Of a stretch of DNA of 64,000 bases, positions 31,975 to 43,900 are shown piece by piece. The notes below the pieces were generated by a model. That model worked only from the letters and a program-made list of their open reading frames with translations. It was not told where the DNA came from and ran no database searches. The stretch's first letter is position 1. Every line of letters begins with the position of its first letter. The translations under genes and the position numbers were made by a program. Location of the stretch: positions 248,001 through 312,000 of the forward strand of contig JAYJMM010000034.1 in assembly GCA_037349105.1 (NCBI GenBank). Direction: 5' to 3'. The stretch comes from Limnomonas spitsbergensis. Its lineage: Eukaryota > Chlorophyta > Chlorophyceae > Chlamydomonadales.

Positions 31975-32880
31975 GGGCGGGCTCGCAACAAAAGAGGGCA
32001 AGGGGCAGCCGGGGCCCCGTCCTCAAGGGGGGACAAGTGCTGAAGTATGTGTGAGGCCCTTAAAGGCCGAGGGTATTCCTTCACGCAGGCATGGCCCTTG
32101 CCTGCATCTCTTGTGTTGCGTCGCGTTGCTCCGCTACCCCCTTGCGAGGAGCAGCCTCACGGGAGCGGTCTTGAAATTAGTGTTGAGGCCCCCAAAGGCA
32201 GTGTGTGGGGGGGGGGGGATCTTGAGCAACATAGGGGACCCCTTGGCTAATGACGTCACACTTCTGGGCCCGGCTGATAATGCTTGACCACGTAGGCGGC
32301 CTTCCTAGAGGAAAGAAAGTAGTGACCAAACGAACATCGACACCATCCCTTGCAACATATCCATCCCTCATCAGCCAACACTACCGGCAATCTCTTCAAC
32401 CCGTCACATCGCCTTTTGTACATACTGCAACATGCATGCACATGACTTTCCATCTCTTACATAAGGTACGGTGGCCAGGCCACTTCAACGTGACACAAGC
32501 AGTGTGCTTCACACTCGCGTAGGAATCCCATCGCTGTCAAGGTACCACAAAACTATGCGCAGGCGCCTTATCCATGGGGACGCCCGGTTGCACCCCCCGT
32601 TGCCAGGCTCCCGGCGGATGCGGAGAACACGATGACCACTTCATCTTTGTCAGTACAAAGTCAATGGACAAGGCTTAGTTCCCCTCCAAACACAAAGAAC
32701 AACGACCCACATGAGACATTTCACAATAACACTAACATGGATGATCATGTCGGCCACACGGGACAGGGGCAACGGTAGTTCTTCCAATACGGCTGACAAT
32801 GGTGCGTTGGGAAAAGCAATGATGCGCCCGCGGTAAGTCGGTAAGAAAACGGATGCAGGCTCTCTCCGCTTGGCGTCGGG
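31975..32880. other. Intergenic region downstream of PRKDC, no gene recognised
   Basis: Contains a reverse-oriented copy of the retrotransposon-tail module near 32243-32312 (CTAATGACGTCACACTTCTG ... CACGTAGGCGGCC). The rest has only short ORFs without recognisable similarity. Confidence 0.6.
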
Positions 32881-33130
32881 TGGAACATGTCAATAACGTT
32901 ACACTTTTGGGCCCGCTCGTAGCTCGGCCGCGTGGGCGCCCAACTGATCAGAAGGGAGAAAAACAAAGAAGAAACTAAATGCATGAGGGGGGGGAAAGGA
33001 ACAAATGGAAAGGCCGGGAAGGCAAAGAAGACCCAGCAAGTCCGACACCTGAGTTCCACAAGACACTAGCCCTTAACAAAGTATACAACAACAACAAAAC
33101 CCCACAAAGCAAGCGTATCCCTCCCCTGCT
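32880..33130 (-). mobile_element. 5'-truncated retrotransposon 3' tail
   Basis: On the minus strand: a purine/pyrimidine-biased segment matching 33140-33270, then TTGGGCGCCCACGCGGCCGA and GGGCCCAAAAGTGTAACGTT. It duplicates the 3' end of the neighbouring element head to tail, as expected of a second truncated insertion. Confidence 0.6.
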
Positions 33131-33139
33131 TGGCCGCGA

Positions 33140-36100
33140 GGGCGCCTCACTCATCAGAAGGGAGATGAGAAGAAACTAAAAAGGGGGCAAGAAAAAGGAC
33201 CAAAAGGGAAGGCCGGAAAGGCAAATTAGACCGGCGCCTCAGAATCCCTAGAGACTTACCCTCAACAATGCCCGCAGCACAGTCAACAAAAGCAAGTGAA
33301 TCCCATCCCTGCTCAGCCTGGTACAGCTGGTGGAAGTTAGTGGCAGCGCCCGGAGGACCTGCCCACCCCCGCTCCAGTAACTGCTCCTTGACACTAGGGC
33401 ACTGGAAGCATACATGTAGCGCATACTCCACCTGCTCGCTATCCCCCCGTGCCCAACACCGCTGGCAGCAGCGTGCCTCTCGCTGCTGACCGTTGCGTCG
33501 TCCTCAGGTATCAGCGTGCTGATCGCGCCGAGCTGCAGTCGCAAATTATGCGCACACAAGCAAACTCCCTCTGGCTAGTGCGGCTCCTGGCTTGCGCCAG
33601 CACGGCACCCGCCGTGGACTGGAACCATGCGCGGTAGGTCGCCGCAGATATATGCTCGGTGGTAAGGTCCTTGGGGTCCCCACTGCCGCTTGCGTCCAGC
33701 TGTGCCTGCTCGTAGTGTCGCGGCACAGGGGTGCACCCTAAGGAATGGGTGCACGGTGCACCAAGCGAAAAGAACACAAGAAACAAGTACTAATAAACTC
33801 TTACAGAGGTTATAGTAGGAGGTTTTCGATCCACTGCTGTAACTCAGTGAACTCAGCTCGATATCAGGTGATAGCTCTTGCTACTTCACCTGGACTTCTT
33901 CGATACTGTTGACAAGATCTCGTAAAGCCTCGACTTATGAGGTATTTCTAGACTTCTTGGGACGACCTTGGGCGAATGTGGCCGTTGATCTGCTGTGTTG
34001 AGTCGCTTGCTTGGCGACTTCTGGTGACTGAAGATAACTCTGATGAATCAGATGGTCGACTTGGAGCCAAAGGAAAGGCTGTAGGTTGGAGATGTGATGG
34101 TGGGTTGGTGGTAATATCCAGCTGTAAGGCTGGAGATATGCCTTGTTAAGAGGCAGGAATAACTCTAATCGCTGCAGATAGTCGACTGATGGCCTAGATG
34201 CTCTGCCAGCTTCGTATCAGGAGACTTGTTGATGCTTATAGGGTCGCTGTTGGCCTAGCTGCTCTGCCAGTTTCCCCTTAGTAAGACTTGGATTGACGAT
34301 GAACTTGCAGATCGATAATCAGGAACAATAGCTGGAAACGTTAAGAGTCTATTGAAGGCCGTGAGATCAAGTAAGAAAGAAAAAGTGAAGGACCCAGTTC
34401 AGGATCCACTAAGACGGCAAACACACTTGTTCAGGTTCACACATAAACTTCCAACCGAAAAAGCAGTTGGCGCAGTCAAACGCACGGTGCAGCCATACGT
34501 CGTGACAGTAGGCTGCGTCAACGAGTGCCAACACCTCTGTGACGGGTAGGCGCTGTAGGGCAGCTGCTGCCTCGCGCAAGGTGGGAGTGGCTGCCCCCCG
34601 CTCCAGCTCCTCTAATGCACCTGGCAGATCAGACCAGGTGCGGCCGCCAATGCCCTGGCTGACTGCAAGCTGCATATCTGCTGCCATGGCTTGAGCCATG
34701 AGAGGGCTGTATTGTTGTGTCGCCGTTGCCACCGCTGCATTGTAGAAGCGGAGGAAATGGGTCCACCAGGCTCGCTGTCGTAGCTGGAGCTCAGCTCTCT
34801 CAGGACACCCCAACTGGCGGCTGATGCATGCAGGTAGCCCCGCAGCCTGGCGTAGGTGCTGAAGCAAGCTGGACTGCAGTTTGCTGGAGAGACATTGCCG
34901 CGGCCGAAGGTGGCTGGTGGCCCACACCACGTCGCCGTAGTTGGCCGCATGCGCTGCGTACACAGCTGCCAACCTGATGCGGGTTGGAAGATGGCGCCTG
35001 AGGCCCACCTTGGCTGCCATGCGGCGAACGCGGTGCAGCACGGCAGCCAAAGGTGCCTCTCTACCTTCCATGGCCCTCTTCAGGCCGCCGCTTTCGTGCT
35101 GAATGATGCCCAAGAACTTGAATTTTGGGACACGCTTCAACACGGCATAATCAGGGCCGTACACGCAAACAGGGGCTGGCTGTCGGCGCTGCGCTGCGGC
35201 TAAGCGGCTGCCAAACTCCATGATCTCTGTCTTACTGACATTGACCTGAAGCTGTGTATGTGCCGCATATTCATGGCATCAATCATGCGTCGCAGCCCTG
35301 CTGGGGTGCGTGCTAGCAGGTAGAGGTCGTCCGCATACAACATGCAACGAAGTTGTCGCCCCGCATGCAGCTCAATGCCCTTTTCCGGGCACTTGGCTGC
35401 GAGCATGGCCGGCAGGTCACTGAGGTTAAGGCTAAAAAGCAGGGGGCTCAGGGGGCAGCCCTGCTTGATGCCTCTAGTGCAAGGCACAGGACCAGTGCGC
35501 TTGTGGCCGTCAGTGAGCGTGTAAAGTGCACCGGCATAAACCGCTTGCACCGCGCGTAACAGGCATGCAGGCATGTGAAGATGCTTGCATAAATGCCGCC
35601 ACAGCTGCTCCTGGGGCACGCTGTCATAGGCCTTTGTGAAGTCCACCAAGGCCACATGCAACTTGCCACGGCCTGCAGCCGCCCGTTGAGCATGGACTGC
35701 ATGCCTGAGGAGGAAAGCAGCCAGGAGCGTGCTACAGTGCTGCTGAAAATAAACTGTTCAGGAGGGACGTGGCCGTGCAATCGCGCCCACTCGTCAGTGA
35801 TGGCAGTGAGCATGCTGGCATACAACTGGTAAAGCACGCTAATGATGGCGATGGGCCGGTAATTACTGGGATCTAGGGGGTCGCCCTTCTTGTAAACAGG
35901 CTGAATCCTGACTGGCTGCCAGGCACTAGGCATTCCCCCCCGCACCGCCATCGCAGTCAATCAGTGTTGCAGCAGATCCCTCAGCACGTGCCGTTCCTCC
36001 CCCTCTGAATCGTCCTCTACCACAGCCAACTTGATAAAGGGTGCCGCCAGACCGTCTAGGCCCGGCGGTGTGCACGCGCATGCGGGAGAAAGCTCTTGCG

Positions 36101-36160
36101 AAGCAAGAGGCAAGCTGCTCAGCTGACACGCTGTAGCATTTTTACCAGTTAGACCAAAGG
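33140..36160 (-). pseudogene. Decayed non-LTR (LINE-type) retrotransposon ORF with reverse transcriptase
   Basis: Minus-strand RT blocks in order: KKGDPLDPSNYRPIAIISVL, ALVDFTKAYDSVPQEQLW, GIKQGCPLSPLLFSLNLSDL, CMLYADDLYLLAR (YADD catalytic site), then KFKFLGIIQHESGG thumb-like sequence. A C-terminal Cys/His cluster near 33405-33475 (CCQRCW ... ALHVCFQCPS) is the zinc-binding tail usual in such elements. The frame breaks around 35690-35750 and 35225-35270, a stop lies near 35957, and ~620 bp interrupts the ORF at 33786-34407. No endonuclease domain seen. Not functional. Confidence 0.88.
33786..34407. mobile_element. AT-richer insertion inside the retrotransposon
   Basis: The retrotransposon frame stops at about 34409 and resumes at about 33785 (HYEQAQLDASGSGDPKDLTT). 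The intervening 620 bp differs in composition and begins AACAAGT and ends ACTTGTT, a possible short terminal inversion. Contains repeated GGCCTAG(A/C)TGCTCTGCCAG (34191, 34252). Class unknown. Confidence 0.5.
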
Positions 36161-36700
36161 ATCCAGATACAGTTAACGTCCTCTCAAGTTATTAGGATTG
36201 TCACACACGCCTAGGTCCTCCGGCTGAGCGGTGGTAGGGGGCAAGTTTGCCTGTGGCCCCGCAGGAGAGGGGGGCACAGTGGCGGTGAATTGCTGTCGCA
36301 GGTGTGCCTCCCACTTCAGGGAGGAGACAGCCGTGGTGGGGCAGGTCTGCCGCCTCTCGGGTGGAACATGTACAACATGTGGGTGACGCGGTTCACGGCC
36401 AGAAGGAGGTCCTCCACCAGGGTCAGGGGGAGCAAGGTAGATGATGGATCCAGGCTTTGCCGCTTTGGGGAATGCAGCCGGTGACAACATACACCAGGGA
36501 ATTGTCCGGCACGCGCCCGCCGCCCGCGCTGCAGCTGATTGGAGCACTCGGTGCAGAGGTTGACCAGGAGCTCTGCTTCAACAATGTTGGGGCCCGGGGA
36601 AGACCGGGTTTGGTAAAGTAGAGCGGAGGTGTAACGTCATTGATTGACAAAACTGCACCTGGCACTGGCCCAGACGTCTTTAGCTTCCGGTAGTTGAATT
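36161..36700 (-). pseudogene. Possible upstream part of the same retrotransposon
   Basis: Minus ORF 36173-36547 is Pro-rich (PPDPGGGPPSGREPRHPHVV) with no domain I recognise. It is placed upstream of RT in the right orientation but could be unrelated. Confidence 0.3.
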
Positions 36701-36714
36701 GGGGATTAGGACTT

Positions 36715-36845
36715 TTTGTTTTGTTTAAAGGGGGTCTCTTTCCTCTCTCTCTTTAGTTTCCAACCTTGCTGTTGGACGCCGACGCGGCCGAGCTTTGCAG
36801 CATGGCCCAGTGGTGTAACGTCATTGACAAAACTGCACCTGGTGA
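36715..36845 (+). mobile_element. Retrotransposon 3'-tail fragment (plus orientation)
   Basis: T-rich stretch then GACGCGGCCGAGCTTTGCAG, CATGGCCCAGTGG and TGTAACGTCATTGACAAAAC. The final TGTAACGTCATTGA also occurs at 36628. TGGCCCAGTGG fits a Pol III A-box. Confidence 0.55.
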
Positions 36846-37217
36846 TGGTACATCGGCATACCAGTACCATCACCGGTGTCGTAACCCGACGGAAGCTTGC
36901 ATGCTCCTGGACATCTGGTCGATTCCAGTATTAAGTCTATATAACGAAACAACACGTTCCGGTACCGTATGATATTAGTTGATTTATCGCATTGTACCCT
37001 CGGGGTTAAGAGATCCTGTTTTTTACTGCGACCGGGCTCAGGGGACTGTTTGACACCCCTTACCAGACTGACATATGATTATTATATGAGTGCGTCGTGT
37101 CCTTCAGCACTTACTTGAGCGCTAGCGGTCCCGGCCTCGCCTGTTGTTCCTTTATATCGCCGTTGCGCGTCGATTCTTATTCGTGCACTGAAAACGAAGC
37201 AAAAAGTCGGCGGCGGA

Positions 37218-38792
37218 ATGAACGAGATCGGAGATCCAAATTTGATCCCGACGACATTGGATGACCTCCCCGAGGAACTCCTTGGTGGCATCTTCATTCG
37301 CTCGGGCAAGTGGAACGCACATGGGACATGCCTGGCGGCCTGGAACGTGTGTCGGAGGTGGCGCGACTGTTTACGCGGGAGCGTGCAACGCCTGGGCGAA
37401 TTCTTGATGGATGTCCACGGCGCCGAGGAGGCGCTCGCACGGGCTACCCAATGTAACAGCCATGTGGTGGACCCAGGCGCGCTCGCGATGCATCTCATGC
37501 ACTTTGCAAGAGCTAACTGCCAGGATGGACGCATGCTGATTCTAGCGGCAGTCTGTGGCAACCAAGCCCTAGTTCGTATGTTCCTTGAGTGTGAGGAGCA
37601 TGCACCACGTGCGGACTGCCGTGATGGTGAGGCATTGTGCCATGCAGCTCAAGGTGGCCATAAGGCACTGGTGCGTATGCTTCTGGAGTGGGAGGAGCAT
37701 GCGCCTCGAGCAGATTGCTCAAATGGCCAAGCATTGTGCACGGCAGCTATGGGTGGCCACGAGGTTGTGGTGCGCATGCTATTGGAGTGGGAGGAGCATG
37801 CACCACGTGCGGACTGTCAGGATGGCAAGGCGTTAAGCGAGGCAGCTAGGGGTGGCAACGAGGCAGTGGTGCGCATGCTTCTGGAGTGGGGGGAGCATGC
37901 ACCTCGAGCGGACTGTGGGCATGGCATGGCATTGTGCTCTGCAGCTGAGGGTGGCCACGAGGCAGTGGTGCGTATGCTTCTAGAGTGGGGGGAGCATGCG
38001 CCTCGTGCGGACTGCCGTGGTGGTGAGGCATTGTGCTGGGCAGCTGGGGGTGGCCACGAGGCAATGGTGCGTATGCTTCTGGAGTGGGAGGATCATGCAC
38101 CTCGTGCGGACTGCCGTGGTGGTGAGGCATTGTGCTGGGCAGCTGAGGGTGGTGACGAGGCAGTGGTTCGCATGCTTCTGGAGTGGGGGGAGCATGCGCC
38201 TCGAGCAGACTGTCTGAATGGCTTGGCATTGTGTTCTGCTGCTGGGGGTGGCCACGAAGTTGTGGTGCGTATGCTTCTGGAGTCGGGGGAGCATGCACCT
38301 CGTGCGGACTGCCGTGATGGCATGGCATTGTGTGATGCTGCTGGGGGTGGCCACGAGGCAGTGGTTCGCATGCTTCTGGAGTGGGGGGAGCATGCGCCTC
38401 GAGCAGACTGTCTGAATGGCTTGGCATTGTGTTCTGCTGCTGGGGGTGGCCACGAAGTTGTGGTGCGTATGCTTCTGGAGTCGGGGGAGCATGCACCTCG
38501 TGCAGACTGCCGTCATGGCATGGCATTGTGTGATGCTGCTGGGGGGGGCCACGAGGCAGTGGTGCGTATGCTTCTGGAGTGGGAGGAACATGCGCCTCGA
38601 GCAGACTGTCATTATGATGAGGCGTTATTCTCTGCAACTCAGGGGGGCCATGAGGGAGTGGTGCGTATTTTGTTTGGTAAGTGGCCGATGGATGTACCTT
38701 ACACAAACTTTGTCCGGGATAGGGCAGTGCAAGTAGCAGCTTCAAACGGACACGTGGCACTGGTTCCTCTCCTCCTTCATGCGCTTCCTTAG
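37218..38792 (+). CDS. F-box plus ankyrin-repeat protein, intronless, 524 residues
   Basis: Residues ~15-60 (LDDLPEELLGGIF ... WNVCRRWRDCL) form an F-box, predicting binding to SKP1 in an SCF ubiquitin ligase. Residues ~95-524 are about 13 ankyrin repeats of exactly 33 residues, consensus GHEAVVRMLLEWGEHAPRAD preceded by C-x-x-G-x-ALC-x-AA-x-G. The repeats would recognise a protein substrate. The first Met follows GCGGA; no upstream in-frame start is evident. Unlike its neighbours it has no introns. Repeats 8-9 and 10-11 are a nearly identical 198-bp duplication, so the array is recently expanded. It sits between retrotransposon pieces. F-box/ankyrin fusions are common in giant viruses and in expanded algal families; which origin applies is not decided. 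Confidence 0.85.
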   Translation: MNEIGDPNLIPTTLDDLPEELLGGIFIRSGKWNAHGTCLAAWNVCRRWRDCLRGSVQRLGEFLMDVHGAEEALARATQCNSHVVDPGALAMHLMHFARANCQDGRMLILAAVCGNQALVRMFLECEEHAPRADCRDGEALCHAAQGGHKALVRMLLEWEEHAPRADCSNGQALCTAAMGGHEVVVRMLLEWEEHAPRADCQDGKALSEAARGGNEAVVRMLLEWGEHAPRADCGHGMALCSAAEGGHEAVVRMLLEWGEHAPRADCRGGEALCWAAGGGHEAMVRMLLEWEDHAPRADCRGGEALCWAAEGGDEAVVRMLLEWGEHAPRADCLNGLALCSAAGGGHEVVVRMLLESGEHAPRADCRDGMALCDAAGGGHEAVVRMLLEWGEHAPRADCLNGLALCSAAGGGHEVVVRMLLESGEHAPRADCRHGMALCDAAGGGHEAVVRMLLEWEEHAPRADCHYDEALFSATQGGHEGVVRILFGKWPMDVPYTNFVRDRAVQVAASNGHVALVPLLLHALP

Positions 38793-39349
38793 CATTTGCA
38801 TAATTGGGGATGACGGGGATTATTAGGTAAGTGATGGAGAAGATGACGACTCTTCAGACTCTTTGACTTCCGCTTGCGAAGGTTATTTTGGGCTGAAGAC
38901 AATCAAGGCTGTCATCAGTAATTGTGTTGGTCTGTTTTTGCAGTGACCTTGAACCTAGGTTTAAGAACGTGGATATTCAGCTGAATTGCTTTTTCAGCAG
39001 TTTTATGATTGCACTGTAAATTCCGTAACACCTCCAAACTAGAAGGTTGAGCTTTAAGATTTCCCCCTCAGGATATTCACCCTTTTTGACATTCCTCTAT
39101 AAGTGTTTCCTTCGTCCCTTATTTTGGACTAACTGGGGGGTAGTGAAAGGGTGTCTTTCATAGTTGTGCAGTCATTTACTCGGCGCAACGCTTAGCCGCG
39201 ACACATATCTGGTACATACCAATATGGAACCTGAATTTATTCTCAGTACCATGTCCCTTGCACCCTCCTGGCCCCCAATGGATTCAAATATTTGGGATGG
39301 TTACATATGCAATGTAGTTTGTAGAGGAGATGCGGTGTCAGACTTGTTA

Positions 39350-39478
39350 AGTTGTATGCCTTTCCTTTTCTTCCCTTCTTCCTTATAATTTCTTCTTTTC
39401 TCCCATATGAACAGTTGGGCGCCCACGCGGCTGAGCCTTCATGAGCAGGGCCCAGAGGTGTAACGTCATTGACCCAAC
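39350..39478 (+). mobile_element. Retrotransposon 3'-tail fragment (plus orientation)
   Basis: Pyrimidine-rich CTTCTTTTCTCCCATATGAA then GTTGGGCGCCCACGCGGCTG and AGGTGTAACGTCATTGACCC, the same order as the element tail at 32880 read on its own strand. Confidence 0.65.
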
Positions 39479-39539
39479 AACCAAGCACTGCATGTGCTCG
39501 TATGACGAGCCTTGTATGTAGGCCATCCCACTGCCCCAT

Positions 39540-40700
39540 CAGGCAGGGTGAATGCTTTCGGTACCGATATGCCCGGACCATTGAACTGATCTCGATGTCT
39601 TCAAGATTTGCTCCGGGGGAAAAGCAGCCACCCTACCAAGCCTTCTGCCGGAGTAGTGCCTGAGTGCCGGGCGATCGTGTCCGGTGCTAAGGAAGAGGCT
39701 GAAGAGCAGAAGGATGAGTATGCAGCCCAGGGACACAGGGAACGGGTTACGGTATCACGTTACGTTACGATACGGGCCTTTGGCCCGAAACGGGATTCAA
39801 TACGACCTCCCCCCCAAATCTCACATTTGAGGTGGAGGTGCAATGGCCCAAACCGGCATGCATGGCTGCATGCCAGCCCCCTACAATCTTGCATGGCCCC
39901 CAAGTAACCCTTGAGGGTCACCATGCATGTATGCCTGCAGATTGACCATGCGGAATGCTAGTTTGAGCAGACAATCATTCGGGGCAATCATGGATATTTA
40001 ACTCCTATTTCACCCAATCTGTATAATCACTAGCACATCCCCTCTCAGTTGAGAAAGTTCCTCTTATGTCTCACACTCCCACCTGATCTGTTACATCTGA
40101 CTAGCTGAGCAGCTGAGCTGCAGGCTTGATATCCGTGAGCTCCTGAAGTGCTAGTTCATCGGAGGGTAAACATATGACACGAATGAAGGATCCCCAAGCG
40201 TTAAACGGGTGCATTATCCACGAAATTTCGAACGGGCTGTCCGAACATGACTTGCGTCTGTTCCCTATCTGTGCTCATAAACTCACAATGCAATTGTAAA
40301 GTCTCGTCGAGAAGCATAATTTTCGCGTGATGCATCGCTGCAAATCTGCAATGTACCAATTGCTGGGCTTATCACTAGCGATGGTCGTGTCACTGTGTGG
40401 AATCTCAGCGCGGTCATTCCACACATACTCAAAAGTGTGGATTTTCAGTCGGTGCACCGTAGTGGACCGTAACGATACGTTACGTTACGTTACGGGATTT
40501 TTTGCCCATACGGGCCGTATCCTGTGTCCCTGATGCAGCCCTGCTTGATGCCTCAGTTGCAATAGCACAGGGCCGGTGCTTTTAGGGCCGTCTGTGAGCG
40601 TGTAGACGGGTCCTCTAGGCAAAAGCGTGACACGTACCCAGGTTGGCACCCAACACCATTAAGGACAATGCACACTCCCTTCAGTGCCCACGCGGCCGAA
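39540..40700 (-). pseudogene. Second retrotransposon RT fragment, split by a hAT-like element
   Basis: Minus strand right of the insertion (40541-40600) has the sequence encoding GIKQG and left of it (39600-39720) GCILILLLFSLFLSTG, matching the QGCPLSPLLFSLNLSDL block of the copy at 35400-35470. The flanks are continuous once 39728-40540 is removed. Confidence 0.8.
39728..40532. mobile_element. 805-bp non-autonomous hAT-like DNA transposon
   Basis: Ends CAGGGACACAGG and CCTGTGTCCCTG (12-bp perfect terminal inverted repeats) flanked by an 8-bp direct duplication ATGCAGCC (39720-39727 and 40533-40540). CAGGG ends with 8-bp duplications are typical of the hAT superfamily. Subterminal CGTTACGTTACG motifs occur near both ends (39756-39770; 40468-40492). 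No transposase ORF. Confidence 0.93.
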
Positions 40701-40740
40701 CCTTTTTGAGCAAGGCCTAGAGGTGCACCATCATTCGTCC
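40682..40740 (+). mobile_element. Short retrotransposon-tail module
   Basis: GTGCCCACGCGGCCGAACCT ... GCCTAGAGGTGCACCATCAT. It lies just downstream of the kinesin stop. Confidence 0.5.
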
Positions 40741-40870
40741 GCCTCATCTATTCGGAGCAATAACTGTCCTGTTGACGAGATACATACACAAAGGCACACA
40801 TGTATGTGCTATGTAAGGCCCAGCGGGTATGCACCGTTCTTAACATGGATGTGCATTATTAATCATTACA

Positions 40871-40957
40871 CTACCGGAACCCTCTGGGCCCAGGTCGAGC
40901 AGTCGCAGTAATCATTTCCTCTTGCTTCAGATGCTCCTTGAAACGGTCCAGCTTTGC
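40871..40957 (-). CDS. Kinesin-13 terminal exon
   Basis: [20 protein letters not shown], a short basic tail and TAG; 29 codons, phase 0 after CTGTCACAG|. Corresponds to human KVKSFRAALQEEE. TGTAA overlaps the sequence right after the stop. Confidence 0.9.
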   Translation of the reverse strand, partial: AKLDRFKEHLKQEEMITATARPGPRGFR

Positions 40958-43900
40958 CTGTGACAGGCAGAAGGCAAGCGGGCAGGCATTCGACGCATGC
41001 TTCTTGCGATAGGCAGAAGGCCAGCGGGGGGAGGGATGCTCAGCCCGCCCCCTACCCTATGACAGGTAGGGAGCAAGCTGGGGGGTCATCAGCCCCTCCC
41101 CTACCTCCCCCCACCACCCTTTGACAGACAGGGGGCAAGCTGGGGGGGATTCAGCCCCCCCCATTCCCATCCTTAACCCTAGGATAGGCAGGGAGCAAGC
41201 TGGGGGGGATTCAGCCCCCCCCATTCCCATCCTTAACCCTTTGATAGGCAGGGAGCAAGCTGGGGGGGATTCAGCCCCCCCCCATTCCCATCCTTAACCC
41301 TTTGATAGGCAGGGAGCAAGCTGGGGGGGATTCAGCTACCCCCATTCCCATCCTTAACCCTTTGATAGGCAGGGAGCAAGCTGGGGGGGATTCAGCTACC
41401 CCCATTCCCATCCTTAACCCTTTGATAGGCAGGGAGCAAGCTGGGGGATACTCAGCCTTTGCCCTCCCCTCACAACACCAGCTCACATTCTCGACCTTCA
41501 GGCGAAAAACTTATTAAAGCATAGTCAGCAAGCAGCAAAGAATAGTCAGCAAGCAGCAATGCATCCAGGCCTTAAGTGAGTCACAAGAGCTATCGACGGA
41601 GATGGGCTCAAAGAGCAGCAGAGTCCATCCCAGCTCCGCATCAAATCATTCAATGACTCAGCGTGCAACAGAGCCCATCCAAAGACCCTGTTGAGGGCTT
41701 CACCTCTCATCCTTCACAGGTTGGGATTTACCCGGTTGTGGGCTAAACCTCTCATCCTTCACAGTTTGGATTTACCCGGTTGTGGGCTAAACCTCTCATC
41801 CTTCACAGTTTGGGATTTACCCGGTTGTGGGCTAAACCTCTCACCCTTCACAGGTTGAGACTTACCAAGTTGTGGGCTAAACCCTCAACCAGTCCACCCT
41901 TCACAGGTTGGGATTCACCATAGACTGTTAATTCAGCTCATCTCAACACCCGTTTCAAGCAAATGATTCGACGGTCCCAGCGCCCAGTCCCACGGGTACC
42001 ATGTGTGGCTCACCAGCATCCTCCTGGCTTGCACAAACCTGGCTATATTTCCCTGCCCTTATTCATCCCCTGATATTCATCAACGAAGCCTTGTGCATTT
42101 TCTCACCGTCGGTGTACCCCCAAACCCCACATCAGGAACCAAGGCGCGCACACCCTCACCATGTTCATGCTGTCTCTCTCAGTATACTCCTAAACCCCGA
42201 AACAGGCACCAAAACGCACACAATCCCACCTTCAGCGCCTCCACGGCCGAGCGTTAAGCAGGGCCCAGCGGGGATGCACCGCCCTAAACCCTCACCTTCA
42301 GGGCCTCCACGCCCCGCAGCTTCTGCTTCAGGATGGCGTCCAGCCGATCCACGTACTGGTCGATTGCGCTGCCCGGCTGGTCCACCTCGGTGAGCAGGTT
42401 CATCTCGCTGCGGACCAGCTCCATCGTCTCCTCAATGTGCTGGCGGTGCGCCGTGATCAGCAGCTCCTCCTCTACGAGGATGGTGTCCAGCATGCGGTTG
42501 TGCTCGGACACGATCTCGTCGCCGCCGTCGTCTGCGTCTTCGTCCTCATAGCTGTACTGGGCCGCGACCGCAGCCGCCTGGGAAGGGTTTCGGGTTAAGG
42601 GTTTAGGGTTTAGGCTTGCCTGACCTCCTCAGTCAGGCAAGGGAGGTGGCTTAACAATGTCTACTCAAAAGTGCACCCGCTCTGCCTCTACAGGCATGAT
42701 GCTTGGCATGCACTGATTCCCAGACACGACATCGCAGCGGCCAAAGTCACCGACTTCCTCATCCTGAAACACTGCACTAGACCGCGGCCGCATGGGGAAG
42801 ACAATGCAAGCTGTAAGACTCATCAGCCTCTATGAATGCGCGCATCGGAAAACGCTTTGCAGGCCTTGGCACTAGGCTGTGGCGATGGAATCAGAGTTTC
42901 TTTTAGTGCGCTTCAGCTACAATTCAGCTACATCACGGCCTACGGCGGTGGGGGCCGGAACTCTGTTCGTTCATGGAACCACCCAGAATGGGAGAGCTGA
43001 TAAAGCTCCAAAAGTTGCCCTGTGAAGCGAGATCGGTGACTCAGCGCTCAGGGTGGGTCACTGCCCAGGCGAGCAAAGGGTGCTATGAAACCAGGCCAGT
43101 GACTCAGCGCTCAGGTTGGCCCGGGCGAGCAAGGGGTGCTATGAAACCAGGCCAGTGACTCAGCGCTCAGGTTGGCCCGGGCGAGCAAGGGGTGCTATGA
43201 AACAAGGCCAGTGAATCAGCGCTCAGGTTGGCCCGGGTGAGCAGCATGTCCTGCTGCTTGGACCACCGGACATAGGTCGGTCAAGATGTTGTCCCAATTG
43301 GCCCAGTGGTGGCCGCCCGGCGGCCCGCTACAGGTGGTCAGGTGCCCACTAAAAGACACACTGGATGGACCGGCTTGAAAGCTGTCACGGACCATACGTC
43401 CATGTGCATGGCTGGTCAGCTGATGGACCATTCTTGTAGCTTAAAAACTCAGCAGGCAACTCTGCAGGCCAGCAGCAGGGGTCCAGGCAAGCGGTGCAGG
43501 ATACGTGCGGATGTCGCACAGTAACTTTCGGAGCCCCAAGTATACCTCCCCCCCTGAAGTCTTACCCCTGCACCCCCTACCCCCCCTCACCCCCTGCCCC
43601 CTGCAAAAGAAGGGGTCCCAAGAAAGAGGGCACAAACTGGCCTGCGGAGGTGAATGCCAACAAGACAGCAACAGACCTGCTGCTATTCCCCATGTCCCTG
43701 TACAAATCCTTCTTTTCATCATAAAAGGCAGCCGATCTCTGCCGCACGGCCTGCTCTGCCCTGGTGATGCTTGGGTCGTGCCGTTTCCCCGAAGCATTAT
43801 TTCAAAAACACAAAACGCAGCCCACAGGCAGCTGTCCCCTGCCGCACGCCGTACTCTGCCCTGATGATACTTATGACGTGCCGTTTCCCAAAATAGTGAT

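Noticed and set aside
37846..38760. 304-codon minus ORF opposite the ankyrin gene
   Set aside because: Shadow of the 99-bp ankyrin repeats; no recognisable domain, while the plus frame has F-box and ankyrin signatures.
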